NCBI GenBank assembly: GCA_002339125.1
Contig: DDJQ01000111.1
Location: forward strand, 1-64,000
From: Alteromonadaceae bacterium UBA2620
Lineage (GTDB): Bacteria; Pseudomonadota; Gammaproteobacteria; Enterobacterales; Alteromonadaceae
Length of the DNA: 64,000 bases
Direction of reading: 5' to 3'
The translations under genes were made by a program, and so were the position numbers. The notes below the pieces were generated by a model. It did no database searches. It had not been told where the DNA came from and saw only the letters and a program-made list of their open reading frames with translations. Below are positions 1 to 9,164 of the stretch, one piece after another. Numbering within the stretch: position 1 is the first letter of the stretch; every line of letters starts with the position of its first letter.

Positions 1-682
1 TGATGGAAAGGACAAATTCACGCTCGAGCAAATACTGCTTAGTCGAGGTACGAACCGCGTCGGTATTGACTGCCAGCGCACGACGCACACTCTTCAGCTC
101 CCGGGCTGTGTCATCTGTAGCTTTGGCATAGTAAGAGTCGGCCAGCCAGAAATAAGCACTTTCGGTATGGTTCCACAGTTGATCGTCTCTCATTTCGGCA
201 ATTAATTCGGCGGCCAGCGGTAAATCTTTGTTAGTAATGGCCTCTGATACTGCTTTATAGCGGCGCATGAATTTACGGGTAACGCCTGACGAACCGGCCA
301 GCCTGAAATCAATTTGGACCATATTCCGGCACTGCTGAATGGCCTCTCCATCCTGAATTGCAGGGCTATACTGCCAGCGTTTAACCGCACGTAGTGTGGC
401 TTTTTCAAAGGCTTTTAGTCCGCTGGAGTCCTGTACAACCGGATCTTCCACTTCACCGTCTTTGTTGATCACAAAACTGACTTTAACCCAGCCTTCCTGA
501 CTTTTTCTGGCCGACGTTGGCGGATACTTTGGATCCACTCGTTTAATCGGCTGCGCCTCGATAACCGTGGCAATATGTTCTGCTAAGGGAGCTTCCGAAG
601 GCGCCTCTGATTGAGCTGATGATAAACCTGAAAATAAGGCCAGTGCGAGAGTAGCCAGAGAGTACGACAATGGTTTGCGCAT
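1..682 (-). CDS. Periplasmic TonB_C-domain protein, 3' end outside the window
   Basis: The reading frame starts at an ATG and runs off the left edge, so only about 227 codons are visible. Residues 1-23 form a signal peptide (MRK, hydrophobic stretch, SSA cleavage site). Residues about 44-117 match the TonB C-terminal fold: a YPPTSARK-like motif, then GWVKVSFVINKDGEVEDP and a KRWQYSPA motif. A helical segment that looks TPR-like follows. A classical TonB keeps an uncleaved N-terminal anchor and a Pro-rich spacer. Here the N-terminus looks cleavable and the spacer is very short, so ordinary energy coupling to ExbBD is doubtful. Many Alteromonadales carry such TonB-family proteins of unknown role. 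The family assignment is firm; the function is not. Confidence 0.8.
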   Translation of the reverse strand, partial: MRKPLSYSLATLALALFSGLSSAQSEAPSEAPLAEHIATVIEAQPIKRVDPKYPPTSARKSQEGWVKVSFVINKDGEVEDPVVQDSSGLKAFEKATLRAVKRWQYSPAIQDGEAIQQCRNMVQIDFRLAGSSGVTRKFMRRYKAVSEAITNKDLPLAAELIAEMRDDQLWNHTESAYFWLADSYYAKATDDTARELKSVRRALAVNTDAVRTSTKQYLLEREFVLSI

Positions 683-761
683 AGCATCATTCCTTCCTTA
701 AAATGACTTAATAAACATAACCATAGCCGAATTACTTCACGACTTCAATGACGCCTGGTGG

Positions 762-1211
762 TCACACATCCCGAGACCAGCGCAGAAACAGCCCCAGTGA
801 CATAAGCAGTAAACTGGCCGCCACCACTACCGCCACCGGATAAAACAAGTTACCGGCAAGATCGAGCTGGCTATACTTGATAATCATAATCAGGCCTTCC
901 AATACCAGGGCAATCACCACTACGCTGACAAAGCGGGTTACCGTGCGGCGAATAGACATAAACAGGTCGTCTTCCTGGTTATGCCGATACTCTTTAAAAA
1001 TCCCCATGGCCAGTTCGTAGGTTGCCAGGGCAATAAATAAATCATTAACCGCTTTAATCACTGCCGACACAAAGTCCTTATCCGGAGCGAACCCCTGATA
1101 AAAGTGCAGCCCTGCCATCACTATCATAGTGGCGGATACACACATAAAGAGTCCGGCAAAAAAACGGGCTGAAATATCTTTCAGCCAGCCATTACGCAAT
1201 ACATCAGACAT
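762..1211 (-). CDS. Four-helix inner-membrane protein, PsiE-like
   Basis: This 149-residue protein has four clear hydrophobic segments (about 14-36, 50-68, 88-108 and 120-142) separated by short charged loops. Length and topology resemble the phosphate-starvation-inducible PsiE family, whose biochemical role is unknown. The gene is the last of an overlapping run: its ATG lies inside the 3' end of the RND transporter gene, an 8-base overlap that suggests translational coupling. It may therefore be a small partner of that transporter. The PsiE link is a judgement from size and helix pattern, not from a diagnostic motif. Confidence 0.7.
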   Translation of the reverse strand: MSDVLRNGWLKDISARFFAGLFMCVSATMIVMAGLHFYQGFAPDKDFVSAVIKAVNDLFIALATYELAMGIFKEYRHNQEDDLFMSIRRTVTRFVSVVVIALVLEGLIMIIKYSQLDLAGNLFYPVAVVVAASLLLMSLGLFLRWSRDV

Positions 1212-3651
1212 TGGCTTTATCTCCTTGCGGTTGAGCTGGTGCAGATTGCGTTGCCACCAGCTTGTTTAATAACGCGGGCAGTAAGGTGAGATCGGCAACC
1301 AGTGCCATGATCATGGCCAATGCAGTTAACAAACCAAAGTACACACTGGGCAAAAAGTCAGAAAAGCCAAATAGGGAAAAGCCTACAGCAATTACCGTTG
1401 TGGTCATCAAAATCGCCAGGCCACTGTGTTTAAAGGCTTCTTCAGCCGCCGCTTCAGCCTGCCCTTCACCCTCTTTTAACCCTGCCATGTAACCGTGAAC
1501 AAAATGCAAGGTGTCATCCACGGCAATGCCCATAGCGATAGCGGCAATGGTGATAGTCATAATATCCAGTGGTATCCCCGCCCAGCCGATTACGCCAAGA
1601 ATCGCCAGAGTCGTTAAGACATTGGGAAGCAGCGCAATAAGGGCGACCTTGAGTGAGCGGAAAATCGCCAGAAACACCAAGCCTAATGCGATGTAAACCA
1701 GCCCCAGCGTCGTGATTTGCGACTCAAATAACCGGCTCAGAATATCCTGATATAACACAAACAGGCTGGTTAACTGATATTGCTCGCTGGCTATCCCCAC
1801 GCTCGCCAGATCCTGTCTGAGGTTAGTCAGAAACTGCTCACGATCGAGGCCCGCGGTGGTATCCTGTACCCGAATCGCAATACGTAAGCGCTGGTCTTGC
1901 TCAGAAAAATAAGCCCCCACCAGTTGGTTTACCACCTTTTCGTTAAGCAGGTAATAAATGCTGGTCAGTTCATACTCAGTGAGCGGTCGCCCGTTATTAA
2001 GCTGGGTAGCCAGCTCCGTAAAATTGGCCAGCGATGTCACGCTGCCGGTAGCCTCAAAAGCGGTTACCGCCTGCTGTACCAATTGCAATTGATTGACACT
2101 GTCGGCACTGATAATTAATGACGGATCGTCCGGTTTATCCGTTACTGTAAGAATAATATCCAATGCCGTGGTGCCGCCAAACTCCTTATCTATATACGCC
2201 AGTTCACGGTGCACCTGAGTGTCGTCGGCAAAGTAATCGATAAATGAATTTTCTACGTTGAGTCGGGTGATGCCCACACTGAGCACAATAAAAATAACAG
2301 CGGTACCGACAATCGTCAGTCCCGGTCTGTTAAGAGTAAGCAGACGACTACGGCGCAACAATGTGCGAATAAAGCCGTAGTCCTGCGCCTCGCTACCAGC
2401 CGGTAACAACGCCAGCAGTGCCGGAAACAGAATAAGACTCACCAACTGCGAAATCACCATTGCAATCAGCATCATTAAACCAAAGGAAATGACCGGCTCA
2501 AGGCCACTGAATAGCAAGGCCGCAAAGCCAACACTGGTGGTCAGTGAGGCAAAAAAGCAGGGGCTGAGCTTGTCTCTGAGCATCAGTTCCACCCGTTTGT
2601 GTTGTCCGGTATCGGCGTGTTCCCTGGCAATATAGCGATAGCTGCCGAGCATATGGATCATCACTGCCAACGTCAGAATAATCTGTAAAGCAACAAAGTT
2701 AGCCGAAATCACCGTGGCGCGTAAGTCTGCCCACCCCAATGCGCCGATAGTCAGAGTCACACTCAAGCCACAGCTTAGTAGCGGAAACACCACCCACTTA
2801 ACCCGGCGAAATAAGATAGCCAGTAACAATGCTACTACCAGTGCGATAGCGAGCCCGAAAATCACCAGGTCAGATTTGATAATATCAATAAGGTGCTGCC
2901 CTACCACATAAGAGCCCCCCAGATAAGTATTGGCCCGTTGATTATATGGCTGGGTAATTTCGTTTAACTGGTTAATTTCCTGCTTACGGGTTTGAGTGAG
3001 CGCCGCGCGCAGTGGCTCGGCCTGGGCTTTAAGAGCTTCGAGTTGCGCTTGCTCCTCTTCACTCAGTTCACGATTGAGCAGGTGCGCCTGAATAGCTGTT
3101 ATTTGCTGGTCAATTTTCACCAGTTCCGGATTAGGCTTAAACACAATCTGGATGGACGTAGCCGTGTTGTCACGGTTAATCAGCAGATCGGTGAAAATCG
3201 GGTGCCCGCTGACCAGTTCTTTCATCCGCGCAGCCGAATAACGCTGTTGTTGCCAGGTGAGTTCGCTGACATCAGTTTGTCCGGAAAGCGCATCAGCACT
3301 GTCGATAAGCGGCACCGTTAATATGGATGTGACACTTTCCACCCGCGGGATTTGTTTAATTTCATCCTGCAAACGGCTCAGATCGCTGAACGTCTGGTCG
3401 CTGAACACGTCGTGTTCGCGGGGTTCGTAGGCTAACAGGATAAACTCGTCGGGATTAAAGGTTTGCTGGGCCACCTGAGTCTGGATATACAGTTTGTTAT
3501 CTTTCACCAGCAAGGTATCGGCAGAAGCGGCAATCCTAAACTTGCCAACACCAGTCAGGGCCAGCGCCAGTAAGGCAGCAAAGGCAATAACCACCGCCCA
3601 ACGCCAGCGCACGATGCCGGTAGCAAGTTTATTGATCAGTGTTGTCTTCAT
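1204..3651 (-). CDS. MMPL/RND-superfamily exporter
   Basis: An 815-residue membrane protein with the duplicated RND layout: TM1 at about 18-36, a large periplasmic loop, a block of five helices (about 260-415), TM7 near 440, a second periplasmic loop and a final block of five helices (about 635-795). The second half carries a GIAVDDTLHF motif in the helix where RND proteins place proton-relay acids. The first periplasmic loop contains a Glu/Gln-rich coiled segment near 185-225. This layout fits the MMPL branch, which includes hopanoid and lipid exporters, rather than tripartite drug pumps. The gene overlaps mlaA upstream by 23 bases. Pairing with MlaA suggests lipid movement across the envelope; the substrate is unknown. 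Confidence 0.85.
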   Translation of the reverse strand: MKTTLINKLATGIVRWRWAVVIAFAALLALALTGVGKFRIAASADTLLVKDNKLYIQTQVAQQTFNPDEFILLAYEPREHDVFSDQTFSDLSRLQDEIKQIPRVESVTSILTVPLIDSADALSGQTDVSELTWQQQRYSAARMKELVSGHPIFTDLLINRDNTATSIQIVFKPNPELVKIDQQITAIQAHLLNRELSEEEQAQLEALKAQAEPLRAALTQTRKQEINQLNEITQPYNQRANTYLGGSYVVGQHLIDIIKSDLVIFGLAIALVVALLLAILFRRVKWVVFPLLSCGLSVTLTIGALGWADLRATVISANFVALQIILTLAVMIHMLGSYRYIAREHADTGQHKRVELMLRDKLSPCFFASLTTSVGFAALLFSGLEPVISFGLMMLIAMVISQLVSLILFPALLALLPAGSEAQDYGFIRTLLRRSRLLTLNRPGLTIVGTAVIFIVLSVGITRLNVENSFIDYFADDTQVHRELAYIDKEFGGTTALDIILTVTDKPDDPSLIISADSVNQLQLVQQAVTAFEATGSVTSLANFTELATQLNNGRPLTEYELTSIYYLLNEKVVNQLVGAYFSEQDQRLRIAIRVQDTTAGLDREQFLTNLRQDLASVGIASEQYQLTSLFVLYQDILSRLFESQITTLGLVYIALGLVFLAIFRSLKVALIALLPNVLTTLAILGVIGWAGIPLDIMTITIAAIAMGIAVDDTLHFVHGYMAGLKEGEGQAEAAAEEAFKHSGLAILMTTTVIAVGFSLFGFSDFLPSVYFGLLTALAMIMALVADLTLLPALLNKLVATQSAPAQPQGDKANV

Positions 3652-4498
3652 ACATCAAATCCCTGGCCTGTCCCTGTAGATACTGATTTCGGAAGTACAA
3701 GTAGGGATCGTCGGCGTTTTTATACAAATTCTGGTAGGTTTCGGACTGCTCGGAAAAATCGTCCACGCCATCAAAGGCTCTGAGCTGATAATTTTGCGGG
3801 GCATCGGCAACATGGTTTACCGGATGGATAAAGCCTTCCGTTAATACCGAAAAGCCCCCTCTGACATCACTCTGACCAAGTAGCGGCAGCACCAGGTACG
3901 GGCCCGATCCCACTCCGTAAGTTGCCAGGGTGTCGCCCACTGAGCGCCTTTTGGGCTCAATTTCAAACCAACTGGTAGCAGGGTCGAATAGCCCCAGTAC
4001 CCCTACCGTAGAATTAATTAAAAAACGGCCGAGGTTAGAACCTGCGTCCGATACCTCACCGGAAAAAAGGTTATTCAGTAGATTCAGCGGTTCGCGCAAA
4101 TTAGCAAAAAAATTGCCTACGGAAGAGCGCACTGGCTGAGGTACCACGGCTTTGTAGCCGTCACTTACCGGTATCAGTACATATTCGTAAGCGACATGAT
4201 TAAACGCAAACACAGAGCGGTTAAACCCTTCCCAGGGATCGTTATATTGCGGCGCAGTGGCCGGATTAGCTGCTGGCGCATTGGCCACCGACACTACAGC
4301 AGGGGCAACATTTATCTCACCCTGCGAAGTGGTAATGGTTACCGACTTACCGGCGCTTAACTGTTCTTTTTTGGCAGGCTGAGATGAGCTGGGATCGCTT
4401 GTCTGGGCAACCGTCTCTTCAGTCTGAGCCGGCGGTGGTACCGACGAACACCCCGTCAGCACCAACAGCGCTGCCGAAAATACTACTTTATAATACAT
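3629..4498 (-). CDS. mlaA: MlaA (VacJ) family outer-membrane lipoprotein
   Basis: The N-terminus is a lipoprotein signal with the lipobox LTGC and lipidated Cys17. A Ser/Gln-rich linker follows to about residue 80. The rest matches MlaA: a DPWEGFNRSVFAFNH motif, then PVRSSVGNFFANLREPLN, NNLFSGEVSDAGSNLGRFLINSTVG and GPYLVLPLLGQSDVRGG. MlaA is the outer-membrane component of the Mla pathway, which removes mislocalised phospholipid from the outer leaflet. Here it sits with an RND/MMPL exporter rather than with mlaFEDCB. It overlaps the upstream small gene by 11 bases and the RND gene by 23. The family call is secure. Confidence 0.93.
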   Translation of the reverse strand: MYYKVVFSAALLVLTGCSSVPPPAQTEETVAQTSDPSSSQPAKKEQLSAGKSVTITTSQGEINVAPAVVSVANAPAANPATAPQYNDPWEGFNRSVFAFNHVAYEYVLIPVSDGYKAVVPQPVRSSVGNFFANLREPLNLLNNLFSGEVSDAGSNLGRFLINSTVGVLGLFDPATSWFEIEPKRRSVGDTLATYGVGSGPYLVLPLLGQSDVRGGFSVLTEGFIHPVNHVADAPQNYQLRAFDGVDDFSEQSETYQNLYKNADDPYLYFRNQYLQGQARDLMYEDNTDQ

Positions 4499-4862
4499 AA
4501 CTGCCTTGTCCGGTCTTCATCTGATGATGACGCAAAATGTTGCTGGCACGTTGCACCGCATCATCGCGGTTGTATTGCCAGTTCTGTTGCTCGTAAGCTC
4601 GTGCCTGTAAAATATAGAACATGATTCTTTTGAGTCGCAATGCATGCATACGGTTGGCACTGTCAAACTGCGTAGTGGAAACGCTCTTCTCAAGCTCTGT
4701 AAGTGCCTCTGAGTGCAATGTTGCCTGCATAGCGGCTTTACTGCTCACCCACTCCGATACAGAGCGGTTTACCGATTGAGAAACTGTTGTTGTTTGACTG
4801 GCTGCCAAAACACCGCTGCAAACCAGTAGAGATCCTAATGCCCATTTAGTTAAATTTCGCAT
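4488..4862 (-). CDS. Small secreted helical protein, first gene of the mlaA-RND operon
   Basis: Not recognised. The ATG chosen here lies four codons after an in-frame GTG and follows a GGTGAT purine stretch; it gives 124 residues. Residues 1-20 look like a signal peptide ending in LAAS. The remainder is predicted helical, rich in Ser, Gln, Arg and Ala, with a WQYNRDDAVQRASNILRHH segment near the C-terminus. It has no cysteine in the mature part and no membrane span. Its stop lies inside the start region of mlaA (11-base overlap), so it is co-transcribed with the lipid-transport genes and may be a periplasmic accessory. Confidence 0.7.
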   Translation of the reverse strand: MRNLTKWALGSLLVCSGVLAASQTTTVSQSVNRSVSEWVSSKAAMQATLHSEALTELEKSVSTTQFDSANRMHALRLKRIMFYILQARAYEQQNWQYNRDDAVQRASNILRHHQMKTGQGSYVL

Positions 4863-4981
4863 CGCTATCACCACGTTTGTCTGATTGATTAGTGCTCGTA
4901 GTCAGAAGAGTAATTCACTCTGAACAAGTCGCTGCTTGTATTGCCACTCATGGATATTGCACTAATAGCACCGCTGGCTAC

Positions 4982-5122
4982 CTATTCATCGTCCTGCTTA
5001 TTAACTGACGGCAGATTGACTTCGTACTGGCTCGGATGTGCCGCTTCTTCATAGCGGGCAAACCAGTTAAAAATGCCTGGTGTTGAGTGCGTTGCTGATG
5101 AGTTGTTATCGCTGTTATTCAT
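4982..5122 (-). CDS. Small acidic protein of unknown function
   Basis: A 46-residue frame beginning MNNSDNNSSATHS, with GGAA seven bases before the ATG. It contains an aromatic core, GIFNWFARYEEAAHPSQYEV, and ends KQDDE. I know no family. It starts just past the terminator of the BON gene on the same strand, so it is expressed by read-through or from a promoter inside that gene. The Shine-Dalgarno sequence and the non-random composition support it moderately. Confidence 0.45.
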   Translation of the reverse strand: MNNSDNNSSATHSTPGIFNWFARYEEAAHPSQYEVNLPSVNKQDDE

Positions 5123-5136
5123 GTGCAGTTCCATGC

Positions 5137-5168
5137 AAAAAAAGCGGTTGGTCAACACGACCAACCGC
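5137..5168 (-). terminator. Rho-independent terminator of the BON-domain gene
   Basis: A perfect 10-bp stem (GCGGTTGGTC with GACCAACCGC) and a 5-base loop, followed on the minus strand by seven T residues. It begins 9 bases after the stop codon of the BON-domain gene. Confidence 0.92.
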
Positions 5169-5176
5169 AGACAGGT

Positions 5177-5740
5177 TTATTCGGATTCGACCACTGAAAG
5201 CTGGTCGTCTACAGATTTTACTTCTGAGGCGTTTTTAGCAATTTCCACTGCCAGTGCGCGCTCAGCTTCGCTACCCACGGTACCTTTAAGAATGACTTTG
5301 CTGTCCTCAACATCTACATCGATGTCCAGACCGGAAATGTCAGTATCCATAAGTAGACGGGATTTCACTACAGTAGCAATCTTAGCGTCGGTGAGATCAC
5401 TGGAAGTTTCCTCACTGATCATCTCTCCATCATCGCTTTCGATGATTGTCAGACGATTATCTACTGATGCAACGCCGTCGATGCCAGTTACTAATTCTTC
5501 AGCCAGCTTCTTATCCACGCTGCTGTCCACTTTACCGGTCAGGATGATTACGCCTTCCTGGACGTCGGTATTAATGTCGAAAGAATTCAGATGGGTATTA
5601 AATAGAAGCGTCGCTTCTGCCTTACCATCTATCCAGGCATCCTTAGCCTTATCTTCCCACTTTGAATCGGCTAAAGCCGGACTCGCGGCTGATGCCGTAA
5701 TTACCCCTACAACCATTAAAGAAAGTACTGAACGTTTCAT
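5177..5740 (-). CDS. Periplasmic protein with two BON domains, OsmY-like
   Basis: 187 residues. Residues 1-24 form a signal peptide ending SPALA. Two BON repeats follow, at about 28-100 and 105-185. Each has the pattern of a short helix, a central VILTGKVDS or VILKGTVGS turn and a closing VDNRLTI or VDDQLSV strand. BON domains occur in OsmY and DolP, which act in the periplasm or at the outer membrane under envelope and osmotic stress and can bind phospholipid. The protein is acidic and lacks a lipobox, which favours an OsmY-like soluble form over a DolP-like lipoprotein. It is monocistronic, with its own strong terminator. Confidence 0.88.
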   Translation of the reverse strand: MKRSVLSLMVVGVITASAASPALADSKWEDKAKDAWIDGKAEATLLFNTHLNSFDINTDVQEGVIILTGKVDSSVDKKLAEELVTGIDGVASVDNRLTIIESDDGEMISEETSSDLTDAKIATVVKSRLLMDTDISGLDIDVDVEDSKVILKGTVGSEAERALAVEIAKNASEVKSVDDQLSVVESE

Positions 5741-5900
5741 AATGTCGCTCCGATTGTGAACTCGAAGTAACTATTGCGATATTCAGGCCAAAATTTAAAT
5801 ATATGATTTTATTGAATTTATTAGAATAAGCAGAAAGGAAGAGCCCGCTAATGTGTAGCGAATTCTCGACAGTGTGAAGATATTACCCAAAAGTATAAGG

Positions 5901-6440
5901 TCAGTTGATGCCGGCGACCGACTTTACTGTGGCACAGATGTTTTCGCGCTTTTTAAAGTAACTTAGGGCAATCAGACAATTATCTTCCGGCCAGATGGCC
6001 TGCTGTAACAGGGATTTTTCTTCTTCGGTTAACTGACTGTCGTCAAAGTGAATGGCGACCGCCTTTTTATTGGGCGTCAGCACATGGGGTTTAGCATCCG
6101 TTACCAGGTTGTCGGCAACGAACAAAAAACGTCGGGCAACAGGGTCCTGCACCACACCAATAGCATTATGGTAGTGAATCACTGACGGCCAGCCTTCAGC
6201 GATGCGACTTTGATAAAAAATCAAAAACGTGAATAGCAACAATACCACTAAGGTCATGGTGATAAAGGTTTGCGACAAATCCGGCGCTACCGTTACCAAA
6301 CCACCAATCGCCGCTACAAAGACCACCCAGAAACCAAATACTCTGCGCAGTACATAGGGCGACACACCCGAGATGACTTTGGCGTGTTTAATATCCTGTG
6401 GCTCTAACTCCAGTAGAGAAACCTGACTTTTTGAGTTCAC
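5901..6440 (-). CDS. Unrecognised membrane protein with two N-terminal helices
   Basis: 179 residues. A soluble N-terminal segment is followed by two hydrophobic helices (about 34-51 and 60-82) with a very short loop. A soluble C-terminal domain of about 95 residues contains DPVARRFLFVADNLVTDAK and a helical TEEEKSLLQQAI stretch. This layout (two helices, then a small beta-rich domain) resembles proteins with YcxB-like or PH-like C-terminal domains, but no diagnostic motif is visible. It stands alone between the BON gene and the porin. Confidence 0.7.
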   Translation of the reverse strand: MNSKSQVSLLELEPQDIKHAKVISGVSPYVLRRVFGFWVVFVAAIGGLVTVAPDLSQTFITMTLVVLLLFTFLIFYQSRIAEGWPSVIHYHNAIGVVQDPVARRFLFVADNLVTDAKPHVLTPNKKAVAIHFDDSQLTEEEKSLLQQAIWPEDNCLIALSYFKKRENICATVKSVAGIN

Positions 6441-6904
6441 TTTAGGCGCTTCAGCGATTAAGGTTGTGATGTGAGTATCTTACCTAAATAAGCGGCTCGT
6501 ACAATGATTATTCCGCTGCAATCTAACGCCTAGCCCATGTTTTTACAGGAAATTATGACAACTCCATCAACTCATTTACATAACTGGTGAGCTTTTAAGC
6601 AAACGCTCTGAAGAGTTGCAGAATAAGACGACAGCAGTCTATCCAGCCGTTATGCTTGCGCCGCTTAAATGAACTTTGTTGATCCCAATGACTTTTTTGA
6701 ACTGCATCAGTATGCATTTTCCGTTGTTGTTTACACTGGTTGCATGCCTGAATTCAGTATTCAGGAGTTTCTTCGATGATGACTCTCTTCGGAATCATTT
6801 ATGCATTTTTAGAAACAATGTGTTCTTCATTAAGCATATATCGCCACCCGGTTTATTCGTACATTACGTGGCTGGTTTTTCGTACTCAAAATAATGGTTT
6901 TTCT
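6441..6904. other. Intergenic stretch upstream of the porin
   Basis: 464 bases separate the divergent membrane-protein gene and the porin. An open frame joined to the porin begins at 6776, but its first 43 codons do not resemble a porin leader, so I treat this as the regulatory and leader region. I see no RNA gene, clear operator or terminator here. Confidence 0.4.
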
Positions 6905-8032
6905 ATGCATGCATTCAATTTAAAAGCCCTCGCTGCTGCAGGGTTAACCTCGGCATGGCTCGCCTCTCCGGTTGCCGCCATCGAAATATCTCAACAGGGC
7001 GAAGGCGATAATCAAGCCGTGGTCTCTATCGGTGGCTATGTAAAAATGGACATCCGCCATGTGAATGGTGACATCGCTTATCAGGATTACTGGGTTGCCA
7101 ACTACCCAGGCGGTGAGCCTACCGACACCTCTCACACGGGTTTCAACGTGCGGGAGTCGCGGGTTAATCTGAAAGTCGATTACGGTGATATTACCGGCTT
7201 CGTAGAAATAGACTTCTACGGCGGTGGCGGTAACGAAATCATCAGCAATTCCTCAAATCCACGCTTGCGCCACCTCTATTTTACCTATCAGAACTGGACT
7301 GCAGGCCAGGCCTGGAGCACCTTTATGCCGGTGCGTTCCATGCCCGAAACGCTCGACTTTGGCGGCCCGTTTATAGGTGAAGCCTTTATGCGTGCGGTAC
7401 TGGTTCGTTACACCTATGGCAACTAGGAATTTGCCCTGGAAAACCCGGAAACCTGGGGTGATGGTGACATTGGCACCCCATCCAGTGCTATTGGTTTAAG
7501 TGGTGACGATGCCGACCCGGATGAATCTATACCTGATTTTGTTACCCGCTACACTCACAGCGCCGACTTGGGCTGGGTTGCCCTTGCCGGTATGGTCCGT
7601 CAGGTTGATGAAGGTGGTATTGATGAAACCGCTTTTGCCGCCAATATCGCGGGTTTCTTGAAGGTTTTCGAGCGCGATGATTTTCGTTTTCAAATCACTG
7701 GAGGTGAACCCGGTCGCTACGCTTCGGCAGCCATGACGCCGGATATCGTCATCAATCCGGCGACCGACGAAACTGAAGTGGAACAAACTCTGGCCTACAG
7801 CTTTTCTTACCGTCATCACTGGAGTGATAGCCTGCGCTCAACCGCTTATTACGGAACAGCCGAGACGGATGTGCTGGAAAAGAAGCGCTCACAGTGGGGC
7901 ATCAACCTGATAAAGCAGGTCAACCAACACCTCAAAGTGGGCGTAGAATACGGTAACTACGCCATAGACGATGAGGGCATCCTGGCGGTGGATTCAGACT
8001 ACCTGCAGGTTTCTGCGCAAATGTCGTTTTAA
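6905..8032 (+). pseudogene. DcaP-like trimeric porin interrupted by an in-frame TAG
   Basis: The frame is 376 codons including the stop, with a signal peptide (MHAFNLKALAAAG to SPVAA). It matches the DcaP family closely: GGYVKMDIRH near the start, then FNVRESRVNLKVDYGDITGFVEIDF, SNPRLRHLYFTYQNWTAGQAWSTFM and PETLDFGGP, and after the break EFALENPETW and a terminal beta-strand ending in Phe. Codon 174 is TAG, exactly between YTYGN and EFALENPE, and the frame is unchanged on both sides. A single C-to-T change in a CAG (Gln) codon would explain it. DcaP porins import small anionic compounds such as dicarboxylates. The product is either truncated or the base is a sequencing error. Confidence 0.88.
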
Positions 8033-8934
8033 GCAAAATACAGCTTTTTGCGCTGCAGCGCCTGACGAAAATGCTCAACCAGCAGGTTGAGCTTTTTGTC
8101 GGGCTGCCTTGAGCCAGGATACACCGCATAAATGCCCAGCTCTTTGCCAACATAGGGCGACAATACCGATACCAGCTTGCCCACTTCCAACTCTTCGTGG
8201 ATCAGAGCGCGGGGTAAGTAAGCCAGGCCAAACCCGGCCAGCACGCCATGCTTGAGAGTATCCAGGGTGTTAGTGCGATACCGCCCCTTCACCGCCATCA
8301 GCTTGTCTTCGCCATCTACCCGAAACAACCAGGCTTCAGGTTTGGTACCTTCATATTTGTAGAGCAGGCAATGGTGCTTCTCCAGCTCATCGGGGTGTTC
8401 CGGTTCACCGTAGGTTTGCAAATAGTCGGGCGTGGCGCAGACTACCCAGTTGGAGTCCACCAGCCGTCTGGCAACCAGCGAAGAATCGGCCAGATTAGCG
8501 GTGCGGATCGCCAGGTCGAAACCTTCATCAAGAATATCCACCACCCGGTTTGTCACCCTAAGCTCAACTTCAATGCCCGGGTATTGTTCGCAAAATTCGA
8601 CTAATGCCTGGTTAAGCACCAGGTTGGCCGTCACTACCGGCATGGTTATTTTAATCCGCCCGCGAATATCACTGCTGTAACCGGCTACCACGTCTTCGGC
8701 ATCCTGCAAAGCCTGCTGGGCAAGTTTAGCCTTTTTATAAAGTGCCTGGCCGGCATCTGTCAGGCTAAGCTTGCGGGTAGTGCGATAGAGCAGTTGCACA
8801 TTCAGGGCTTTTTCCAGCCGCGCTACCCGCTTACTGACCACCGACATGGTTATTTCATACTTTGCCGACACTTTGGAAAAAGAGCCTTCTTCCACCACAT
8901 GGACAAACAATAACATGTCATCTGCTTTTACCAT
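8029..8934 (-). CDS. LysR-family transcriptional regulator
   Basis: 301 residues. The N-terminal winged helix-turn-helix covers about 1-60 (DDMLLFVHVVEEGSFSKVSAKYEITMSVVSKRVARLEKAL), followed by the linker helix and a substrate-binding domain from about 90 containing RIKITMPV and PGIEVELRV. It is of the CrgA/DmlR subtype. Its stop overlaps that of the convergent porin by four bases. Its start faces the lactate permease gene across about 230 bases, so it may control lldP-dld, the porin or both. Lactate operons are more often under GntR-type LldR control, so this is inference from position. Confidence 0.9.
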   Translation of the reverse strand: MVKADDMLLFVHVVEEGSFSKVSAKYEITMSVVSKRVARLEKALNVQLLYRTTRKLSLTDAGQALYKKAKLAQQALQDAEDVVAGYSSDIRGRIKITMPVVTANLVLNQALVEFCEQYPGIEVELRVTNRVVDILDEGFDLAIRTANLADSSLVARRLVDSNWVVCATPDYLQTYGEPEHPDELEKHHCLLYKYEGTKPEAWLFRVDGEDKLMAVKGRYRTNTLDTLKHGVLAGFGLAYLPRALIHEELEVGKLVSVLSPYVGKELGIYAVYPGSRQPDKKLNLLVEHFRQALQRKKLYFA

Positions 8935-9164
8935 TTTACCTGTCCGGTCTCGTTTATTTGTGCAAAAAAGGAAACAATCATATTGGATCTGAATATAGAT
9001 TAACAGTCAGCACAGTTGTAGAGTCCACTGCATAAATCAAAGTCTGTTACATTATTTCTACACCGTCGAAACATGACGCTTTGAAAACGGGCCGAAATGC
9101 TAAAAAATGTACCCTATCTGCACAATATCATCCCCGGGGTGATACCGATTTCAGGAGAAACACT

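Noticed and set aside
5073..5759. 228-codon open frame antisense to the BON gene
   Set aside because: It mirrors the codon bias of the real gene on the other strand, is very Ser/Thr/Arg-rich, and lacks any family pattern or ribosome site.
6776..6904. N-terminal extension of the porin from 6776
   Set aside because: The extension is not signal-like, whereas the frame from 6905 begins directly with a typical signal peptide.
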